Positions 55,169 to 64,000 of a stretch of DNA of 64,000 bases are shown piece by piece. The notes below the pieces were generated by a model, which had not been told where the DNA came from, ran no database searches, and worked only from the letters and a program-made list of their open reading frames with translations. Each line of letters begins with the position of its first letter. The stretch's first letter is position 1. The position numbers and the translations under genes were made by a program. Source of the stretch: Antarctobacter aquimaris (GTDB taxonomy: Bacteria; Pseudomonadota; Alphaproteobacteria; Rhodobacterales; Rhodobacteraceae); contig NZ_FXYF01000001.1 of the NCBI RefSeq assembly GCF_900184945.1, positions 124,001-188,000 on the forward strand. The letters are read 5' to 3'.

Positions 55169-56062
55169 ATGAGCAGCCTCAAACCCCGCGTGGTCATCGT
55201 CACGCGTGAAACCGAACTCGAAGCCCTGCTCGCGCGTCTTGGCACGCGCGGGCAGGCCGAGTTCTACCTGGCCTCGCGCGGTCAGCAAATCGCGCAGATC
55301 GAGAGCCGCGCGCAGGCCCAGCGCCGCGCCGTCGATGCGGTCAAGACCGCGGTTCCCGCCGAATGGTCGCTGGCGCAGGTGGCGCGCGGGGATCTGGACC
55401 GCTTCCTGTTCTTTCCCAACGACGTCGTCGTGGCGGTCGGGCAGGACGGGCTGGTGGCGAACCTGGCCAAGTACCTCGACGGCCAGCCGGTGATCGGGGT
55501 CACACCCGATCCCGAATCCTCCGAAGGTGTGCTGGTCCGCCATGGCGCGGCGACGCTGCCGGGGCTGTTGCCGCGGGTAGCCGCGCGCGACATGGATGGC
55601 GAACGACGCACCATGATCGAGGCGCGGGTCAATGCCGGGGGCGCGCTGCTGGGGCTCAATGACCTGTTCATCGGGCATAGGTCGCACCAGAGCGCGCGCT
55701 ACGACCTGCGCTATGGTGAGGCCGAGGAGTTCCAGTCCTCCAGCGGCGTCGTGGTGGCCACGGGCACCGGGCTATCGGGTTGGGCGCGGTCGATCATGAC
55801 GGCGACCGGGGCGGACTACGATTTTTCCGCCGTAGACCCGGCCGCCGCCTTCTTTGCGCGCGAACCCTGGCCCAGCCGGACCTCCGGGGATCGCCTGCGC
55901 AGCGGGCAGATCGGCCGGGACAAGACCGTGCAGATCCTGTCCCGCATCAACGAGGGCGGCGTGATCTTTGCCGATGGACTGGAGCAGGATTACCTGCCCT
56001 TCGACTGGGGCACGCGGGTCGAGATCGGCATTTCCGCGCGGAGCCTGCTACTGGTGGCCTAG
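55169..56062 (+). CDS. NAD-kinase-like protein with altered motifs
   Basis: A 297-residue protein with the ATP-NAD kinase fold. The GGDG motif reads VGQDGLV (about 90-96), the second acid motif NDLFIGH (about 164-170) replaces NE, and the loop SSSGVVVATGTGLSGWA (about 190-206) matches the DGLIVATPTGSTAYS region with losses. The changes at two core motifs suggest altered substrate use or loss of kinase activity. ATG 55169 is preferred (AAGGGG site). It completes the NrtR-like/SPFH operon and converges with gyrB. Confidence 0.8.
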   Translation: MSSLKPRVVIVTRETELEALLARLGTRGQAEFYLASRGQQIAQIESRAQAQRRAVDAVKTAVPAEWSLAQVARGDLDRFLFFPNDVVVAVGQDGLVANLAKYLDGQPVIGVTPDPESSEGVLVRHGAATLPGLLPRVAARDMDGERRTMIEARVNAGGALLGLNDLFIGHRSHQSARYDLRYGEAEEFQSSSGVVVATGTGLSGWARSIMTATGADYDFSAVDPAAAFFAREPWPSRTSGDRLRSGQIGRDKTVQILSRINEGGVIFADGLEQDYLPFDWGTRVEIGISARSLLLVA

Positions 56063-56121
56063 CTGCGGGGATGGATTGGCACCCCCGTTGCTGAACCCGG
56101 TCTTGATGTACCGGGAAAACC

Positions 56122-59156
<3,035 letters not shown>

Positions 59157-59164
<8 letters not shown>

Positions 59165-60254
59165 GCCGCACGACGCGGGAATCCCCGCCCTCCTCGGTGA
59201 CCTCGAAATGCTGCGCCCGCGCGCCCAGTTCGGCGAACAGCTCCGGTCCGGTGCCGGTCATCCAGGCCTGCGCGCCCAGGATGCAGATCTCGTCATAGAG
59301 CGCCGCGCGGCGACCCGCATCCAGGTGTGCCGCCACCTCGTCCAGCAGCAGGATCGGCGCCGCGCCGAAGTCCTGTGCCAGCGCCCGCGCGTTCGACAGG
59401 ATGAGCGAGATCAGCAGCGCCTTCTGCTCCCCGGTCGAACAGTCCGATGCCGGCACGCCCTTGGCCGCGAAGACGCCGTAAAGGTCGGTCCGGTGTGGCC
59501 CCACCAGCGCGCGGCCCGCCGCCATGTCGCGAAACCGGCTTTCGGCCAGCGCCGCGCGCAGGTCGGCCTCGCTCTCCGGCAAGGATCCCTCGGACTGCAC
59601 GAGATCCAGTTCGGCCACCGGAAAGGCCGTCTCCGCCGCCGCCTGCGCCGCCTGCAAGCGCGCGACCGCCTCCTGCCGGTTCGCCGTCAGCAGGGCGCCG
59701 GATTTGGCCATCTGCCCCTCCAGCGCGTGATACCAATGGGCGTCGCGGACACTGTCCTTCAGCAGGCGGTTGCGTTCGCGCATGGCCTTTTCATAGTCCA
59801 GCGCCGCCTGCGCATGATCGGGAAAGAACGACAGGGTCATCCGATCGAGAAACCGCCGCCGCCCCTCGGCCCCCTCGATCCACAGCCGGTCCATCGCCGG
59901 CACCAGCCAGACGCAGCGGGCAATGCGGCCCAGGGCAATCTGGCTGGCGGGCTTGTCGTCGATGGTGACGCTGCGCGCCGCCCCCTCCTCGGAGGCAAAG
60001 GCGATCTCGTGCGCGCCCTCCGGGCCGTCCAGATGGCCGGTAATCTTCCAGCCCAGCGCCTCGCGTCGCCGCGCCATCTCGGCCGCCGAGGCCCGCCGCA
60101 GCCCCCGCCCCGGCGAAAACAATGACACCGCCTCGATCAGGTTGGTCTTGCCGGCGCCGTTGGGGCCGAAAATGGCCACCGGGCGCGCATCGACGTCCAG
60201 CCGCGCCCGAAGGTGCGACCGGAAATGCGAAAGCGCGAGCTGCGTCAGATGCAC
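59157..60254 (-). CDS. recF: DNA replication/repair protein RecF
   Basis: An SMC-like ATPase that loads RecA at gapped DNA. The 365-residue protein has Walker A FGPNGAGKTNLIEAVSL (about 30-46), a coiled middle, the ABC-type signature region with CSTGEQKALLISLIL near 271 and Walker B ILLLDEVAAHLD near 300. It follows dnaN by 65 bases, the gap holding a divergent repeat copy, and overlaps the GNAT gene. Confidence 0.96.
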
Positions 60255-60259
60255 GACTC

Positions 60260-60320
60260 AGGCCTTCTTTTCTGCAAAAATACCCCCCGCCGGAGGCACG
60301 ATTTTTCCTGGAAAAATCGT
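60260..60320. repeat. Divergent repeat copy 4 between dnaN and recF
   Basis: Carries CCTTCTTTTCTGCAAAAATACC, so close to the core of copies 1-3 (CTTCTTCTTGG..AAAATACC), followed by a perfect 11-base stem ACGATTTTTCC / GGAAAAATCGT with a one-base centre (60298-60320). The second GGGGGC hairpin is missing. The AT stem stands out in GC-rich DNA. Confidence 0.6.
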
Positions 60321-61438
60321 CACACCCGCATCGGCATCACGACGTAGACGGCGCTCAGGTCATTGCCCTCGCGCATCAGGGTCGGGTCGCCGGACGAGTT
60401 GAACAGGAACACCGCGTTCTCGCGGTCGACCTGGCTGGCGATCTCCAGCAGGTACTTTGCGTTGAAACCGATCTCCAGCCGTTCATCGGCATAGGCCACG
60501 GCCAGCTCTTCCTCGGCGGCGCCGCTGTCGGGCGCGTTGACCGACAGGATCAGCCGATCATCGTCCATCTGCAGCTTGACCGCGCGCGAGCGTTCCGAGG
60601 ACACCGTGGCCACCCGGTCCACGGCCTTGGCAAACTCGGAGGCATCCACCTCCATCTGCCGGGTGTTCCCATGCGGGATCACGCGGGTGTAGTCCGGGAA
60701 GGTGCCGTCGATCACCTTGGAGGTCAGCGTGATGTCGGGCGTGGCAAAACGGACCTTGGTCTCGGACACCGACACGGCGATGTCCATGTCGTCCTGGTCC
60801 AAGAGCTTGCGCATCTCGCCCACGGTCTTGCGCGGGACGATCACGCCGGGCATTGTCTCGGCCCCGGGCGGCAGTGGCGCGTCGATCCGGGCCAGGCGGT
60901 GTCCGTCGGTGGCGACGCAGCGCAGCACCTTGCCGTCCTCGGCATCGGCGGTGTGCATGTAGACGCCGTTCAGGTAATAGCGGGTTTCCTCGGTCGAGAT
61001 GGCGAACTTCGATTTGTCGAAGAGGCGGCGCAGGACTTCGGCCTTGGCGGTGAAATTGCACTCGTACTCGGACGAGGCCATGACCGGGAAATCTTCCTTG
61101 GGCAGCGTGGCGAGCGAGAAGTGCGACCGCCCGGCCGAGACCGACACGCGTCCGCTGCCGGGATCGGCGGCCAGTTCCACCAGCGCGCCATCGGGCAGCT
61201 TGCGGACGATCTCGTGCAGGGTCACGGCCGAGACGGTGGTGCCGCCGGCCTTTTCGACCTGGGCCACCGCGCGGTCCAGCACCTCGATGTCGAGGTCGGT
61301 CGCGCGAAAGGTCACGGTCTCGCCCTCGGCCTCGATCAGCACGTTGGCCAGGATCGGAATGGTGTTGCGCCGCTCCACCACCGATTGCGCCTGTGCGACC
61401 GCGCGCAACAGCGCGGCCCTCTCCATGCTGAATTTCAT
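60320..61438 (-). CDS. dnaN: DNA polymerase III beta sliding clamp
   Basis: The ring-shaped clamp that tethers DNA polymerase III. The 372-residue protein has the three repeated clamp folds, with MKFSMERAALLRAVAQAQSVVERRNTIPILANVL at the N-terminus (read in parts), SSEYECNF near 120 and a C-terminal PTLMREGNDLSAVYVVMPMRV (last strand). It lies 154 bases after dnaA on the same strand in the standard dnaA-dnaN-recF order. Confidence 0.98.
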   Translation of the reverse strand: MKFSMERAALLRAVAQAQSVVERRNTIPILANVLIEAEGETVTFRATDLDIEVLDRAVAQVEKAGGTTVSAVTLHEIVRKLPDGALVELAADPGSGRVSVSAGRSHFSLATLPKEDFPVMASSEYECNFTAKAEVLRRLFDKSKFAISTEETRYYLNGVYMHTADAEDGKVLRCVATDGHRLARIDAPLPPGAETMPGVIVPRKTVGEMRKLLDQDDMDIAVSVSETKVRFATPDITLTSKVIDGTFPDYTRVIPHGNTRQMEVDASEFAKAVDRVATVSSERSRAVKLQMDDDRLILSVNAPDSGAAEEELAVAYADERLEIGFNAKYLLEIASQVDRENAVFLFNSSGDPTLMREGNDLSAVYVVMPMRV

Positions 61439-61549
61439 CGCCCTACCCTCTCCGCACTGCCGGGACGCGCAGACTAGCCCGCGCTGGTCTGTACTCCAAG
61501 CCGGTTTTTACCGATTTGTTCCGTGCTTTTTCCTAGGCGTCAAGGCGTT

Positions 61550-61575
61550 GCGGCGCGCCGTTCCCGACGCGCCGC
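61550..61575. terminator. GC hairpin in the dnaA-dnaN gap
   Basis: GCGGCGCG and CGCGCCGC pair around a 10-base loop. The T run (ATTTTTT) lies on the plus-strand side. On the minus strand, where dnaA is read, it lacks a T run, so it may pause rather than end transcription toward dnaN. Confidence 0.45.
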
Positions 61576-61578
61576 ATT

Positions 61579-61587
61579 TTTTCCACA
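61579..61587. promoter_or_regulatory. DnaA-box-like site in the dnaA-dnaN gap
   Basis: TTTTCCACA matches the relaxed DnaA box TTWTNCACA. Only one such site was found here, so it is more likely regulatory than part of an origin cluster. Confidence 0.35.
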
Positions 61588-61592
61588 GGCGC

Positions 61593-62984
61593 TCAGGCCT
61601 CCAGGGCGCGGCGCAGCATCTCGACATCCTCGTCGATCTGCCCATCCTGCTGGCGCAGTTCCTCGATGCGCTTGACGCCGTGCATCACGGTGGTGTGGTC
61701 GCGCCCGCCAAAACGGCGGCCGATCTCGGGCAGCGACCGCGAGGTCAGCTGCTTGCACAGGTACATCGCCACCTGTCGCGGCCGGGCAAAGTTGCGCACC
61801 CGCTTGGGCCCGATCATGTCCGACAGGCGGATGTTGTAGTGCTCGGCCACCTTGCGCTGGATCTCGTCGATCGAGATCTTGCGCTCGGACGCGCGCAGCA
61901 CGTCGGCCAGGCTGTCCTGCACCAGGTCCATGTTGATCGGCTTGCCCACCAGCGAGGCAAAGGCGAACAGCCGGGTCAGCGCCCCTTCGAGCACGCGGAC
62001 GTTGGTGCTGATCCGGTGGGCGAGGAATTCCAGCACGCCGTCCTCGATCACCAGATCCTTGTACTGCGCGCGGTAGCTCTCGACCTTGGTCTGAAGGATG
62101 CCCAGGCGCAGCTCGTAGTCGGTTGGATGCAGGTCCACCACGAGGCCGGATTGCAGCCGCGAACGGATGCGGTTTTCCAGGTCCTTGATCTCGTCCGGGG
62201 CACGGTCGGCCGAAATGATGATCTGCTTGTTCTGGTCCACCAGCGCGTTGAAGGTGTGAAAGAACTCTTCCTGCGTGCTGTCCTTGCCGGCGATGAACTG
62301 CACGTCGTCGACCATCAGCACGTCGACCGAGCGGAACATCTCCTTGAAATCCATCATCTTGCGTTCGCGCAGCGCCTGCACGAAGCGGTACATGAACTGT
62401 TCGGCCGACAGGTACAGCACGGCAAGGTGCGGATTGCGCTGGGTCAGTTCCCAGGCGATCGCGTGCATCAGGTGCGTCTTGCCCAGACCCACGCCGCCGT
62501 AGAGGAACAGCGGGTTGAACGACACCGGGCCGCCTTCGGCCACGCGCTTGGCGGCGGCATGGGCCAGTTCGTTCGGTTTGCCGACGACGAAGGTGTCGAA
62601 GGTAAAGCGCGCATCCAGCGGCGCGCCCGGCAGGTTGTCCCGCGGCGCGGCAGGCTGGGCCATGGGGCGATGGGTTTCCGGCGGCGGCACCGGTGCGGCG
62701 GCGGTCGCCGGGAGGGCATCGGCATCGGTCTCGGGCGCGGAGCTGGCCACACGGACATCCAGGCGGCGCACGTTGGCGGCGGTCTTGGTCAGGTGATTCA
62801 GCAGCAGGTCGCCGTAATTCTGCGTCACGTAGTTGCGAAAGAAGTTGGTCGGCGCGTGCAGAATGACCACGCCTCCGTCGCGGGTTCCCGCAAAGCGGAG
62901 AGGTTCGATCCAGATCTTGTAGTTATTCTGCCCGACGGCCTTGCAAATCTGGTCTTGCAACGCCCCCCACTGTTCTTTGGTCAT
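61593..62984 (-). CDS. dnaA: Chromosomal replication initiator DnaA
   Basis: Binds DnaA boxes and opens the origin. The 463-residue protein has domain I (EQWGALQDQICKAVGQNNYKIWIEPLRF, in part), an Ala/Pro-rich linker (about 90-125), an AAA+ domain with LFLYGGVGLGKTHLMHAIAWEL near 157, and the DNA-binding domain with GRDHTTVMHGVKRIEEL near 436. ATG 62984 has a purine-rich site and is where similarity begins. It leads the dnaA-dnaN-recF-gyrB block. Confidence 0.98.
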   Translation of the reverse strand: MTKEQWGALQDQICKAVGQNNYKIWIEPLRFAGTRDGGVVILHAPTNFFRNYVTQNYGDLLLNHLTKTAANVRRLDVRVASSAPETDADALPATAAAPVPPPETHRPMAQPAAPRDNLPGAPLDARFTFDTFVVGKPNELAHAAAKRVAEGGPVSFNPLFLYGGVGLGKTHLMHAIAWELTQRNPHLAVLYLSAEQFMYRFVQALRERKMMDFKEMFRSVDVLMVDDVQFIAGKDSTQEEFFHTFNALVDQNKQIIISADRAPDEIKDLENRIRSRLQSGLVVDLHPTDYELRLGILQTKVESYRAQYKDLVIEDGVLEFLAHRISTNVRVLEGALTRLFAFASLVGKPINMDLVQDSLADVLRASERKISIDEIQRKVAEHYNIRLSDMIGPKRVRNFARPRQVAMYLCKQLTSRSLPEIGRRFGGRDHTTVMHGVKRIEELRQQDGQIDEDVEMLRRALEA

Positions 62985-63468
62985 CTGCCGTTCTGTCCTC
63001 GTTCTCATTCCCCGTGCCGAGATGACTCTCGGCGGCGGCCACAGGTTCAGGCAAAGACAGCAGCATCGTCCCTTGCGCAGCAGCAAGAGCGAGGGAGTGA
63101 CCCCTACCGGTAAGTCGCCCAGCGCCCCGGTGTCCCGTCCGGCGCGCCGTTCTGGCGACCTGCATAATGTCTCAATGGACAGGGCCGGGGTTGATCCCCG
63201 AAGAACTCGTAATCCGCGCTTGCGCGCATGTACAAGTGATTGTCGGCGTCGTCATGAACGACACCAGCCAACCGGCAGCCTTGTCCCCCCTGCGATGTGA
63301 CTCGCTTGGTGAAATTACCAACCTTCTTGAAGAGGCGGCAACCGAAACTACTGCTTGACTCGGAGAGAATCGAAAAAGAATCCCGTGTGTGCTCAAATAG
63401 TTATAGGCGCAAAAAAGGCGCCACATAATGTAGCGCCTTTTGGCAATCACACTAGATGTAGAGAGGGG
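62985..63468. other. 484-base gap between dnaA and rpsT
   Basis: No convincing gene is seen. It contains the rpsT terminator at 63411-63441 and the promoter region of dnaA, but no clear -35/-10 pair for dnaA was found and no cluster of DnaA boxes. A 63-codon plus-strand frame (63167-63358) has no ribosome site and is not called. It is a possible but unproven place for origin-related sequence. Confidence 0.4.
63411..63441 (-). terminator. Intrinsic terminator of rpsT
   Basis: On the minus strand AAAAGGCGC and GCGCCTTTT form a stem with an inner ACAT/ATGT pair, followed by a run of six T. It ends about 28 bases after the rpsT stop. Confidence 0.9.
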
Positions 63469-63732
63469 TCAGGCCAGCGATTTGACCCGCGATGCCAGGC
63501 GCGAGATCTTCCGCGACGCGGTATTCTTGTGGAAAACGCCCTTGGTAACACCGCGCATCAGCTCGGGCTGGGCGGCTTTCAGGGCGGCGGTTGCGGCGTC
63601 CTGGTCGCCCGAGGCGATGGCCTCTTCGACCTTGCGCAGGTAGGTGCGGATGCGCGAGCGGCGTGCCTTGTTGACAGCAAAGCGCTTTTCGCTCTGACGG
63701 GCGCGTTTTTTCGACTGCGGCGTATTGGCCAT
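63469..63732 (-). CDS. rpsT: 30S ribosomal protein S20
   Basis: An 87-residue basic protein that binds 16S rRNA early in 30S assembly. It has the standard [17 protein letters not shown] start and the helical, Lys/Arg/Ala-rich body ([32 protein letters not shown]). The ATG at 63732 has AAGGA about 9 bases upstream. A DnaA-box-like TTTTCCACA (63528-63536) falls inside the coding region by chance or design. A strong terminator follows the gene. Confidence 0.97.
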   Translation of the reverse strand: MANTPQSKKRARQSEKRFAVNKARRSRIRTYLRKVEEAIASGDQDAATAALKAAQPELMRGVTKGVFHKNTASRKISRLASRVKSLA

Positions 63733-63924
63733 GTGATCCGGTCCTTCTTGTGTCGTCTGCCGACGGTGTTCGTGTTCAATCGACGCGCAACGCCCTGGCA
63801 TCCCGACTCAGCTGTCCGGACCATCTCTTGCCAAGCGGGCATCACGCGCATGTATGACGGGCGCCTCTACCAGAGGTCCCGTCCCCCGGCAAGGCGTTTC
63901 TGCCCGCACCGAGGGTCTGGCGGT

Positions 63925-64000
63925 TCAGCGGTCGCGGAACTGTGCGGTCCGCTTGTCCATGAAGGCCGCCATGCCTTCCTTCTGGTCCTCGGTCGAGAAC
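63925..64000 (-). CDS. Enoyl-CoA hydratase family protein, C-terminal end (cut by window edge)
   Basis: Only the last 24 residues are inside the window. The visible peptide ends with TEDQKEGMAAFMDKRTAQF and RDR before the TGA stop, which is the typical C-terminus of enoyl-CoA hydratases of fatty-acid oxidation. Its start and active site are outside the window, so the exact member is not determined. Confidence 0.8.
   Translation of the reverse strand, partial: FSTEDQKEGMAAFMDKRTAQFRDR

Noticed and set aside
63167-63358. A 63-codon plus-strand frame upstream of dnaA
   Set aside because: No ribosome site and no recognisable family; more likely untranslated leader or promoter DNA.
61579-63536. 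Chromosomal origin defined by DnaA boxes around dnaA
   Set aside because: Only two relaxed boxes (61579 and 63528, the latter inside rpsT) were found, with no cluster and no strong AT-rich unwinding region; an origin here cannot be supported.

Overview
The window looks like the chromosome of an alphaproteobacterium of the Rhodobacterales (Roseobacter/Paracoccus type). The DNA is strongly GC-rich by eye. It carries a CtrA-type site in a flagellar promoter, an FNR-type box beside an Rrf2/NsrR gene, a bacterial Fe-S photolyase (CryB/PhrB type), a monomeric isocitrate dehydrogenase, a solitary Hint-domain protein and a seven-subunit-type Mrp antiporter with fused A/B. No rRNA, tRNA, CRISPR array, insertion sequence or prophage was seen.

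Layout. 1-4.5 kb: NAD salvage (pncB partial, pncA), an Hsp70-like chaperone, tRNA hydroxylase TrhO and an aldose epimerase. 4.5-9.5 kb: two divergent flagellar operons (fliF-fliH-fliN-fliP, and fliL-unknown-motE). 9.5-17.9 kb: L,D-transpeptidase, a geranylgeranyl-reductase-like flavoprotein, tesA divergent from ybbAP, an inositol-monophosphatase-family enzyme and a Hint protein. 17.9-23.9 kb: the glycine cleavage operon gcvT-gcvH-gcvP behind a tandem glycine riboswitch whose promoter appears to lie in the 3' end of an upstream nsrR-like gene. 24-29.8 kb: gltX, a PfkB kinase, thpR, a small zincin, an orphan phage-tail-tube protein between structured repeats, and nadE. 30-33.3 kb: a MORN-repeat protein, a membrane-spanning one-component regulator (TtrS/PhnD-like sensor plus LuxR helix-turn-helix) and a periplasmic DsrE protein. 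33.4-38.3 kb: cryB with an SDR, and a three-gene sugar-acid-type operon. 38.8-44.8 kb: mrpA,C-G. 44.9-53.2 kb: icd, an exported rhodanese behind a SqrR/BigR-like operator, and a five-gene hydrolase/protease operon. 53.4-56 kb: a degenerate-Nudix NrtR-like regulator, an SPFH protein and an NAD-kinase-like protein. 56-64 kb: gyrB, a GNAT gene, recF, dnaN and dnaA in a replication-initiation block, then rpsT and the end of an enoyl-CoA hydratase gene.

Themes. NAD metabolism recurs (pncB, pncA, nadE, and the NrtR-like/NADK-like operon). Sulfur sensing is suggested twice: the TtrS-like regulator with DsrE, and the rhodanese behind an ATTC-N8-GAAT operator. The most promising undescribed systems are (1) the TtrS-like/LuxR regulator with a dense GGTTTC/GAAACC half-site array in front of dsrE, (2) the NrtR-like-SPFH-NADK-like operon, and (3) a dispersed two-hairpin intergenic repeat whose variable stem changes sequence but keeps its pairing, present in three good copies and one divergent copy.
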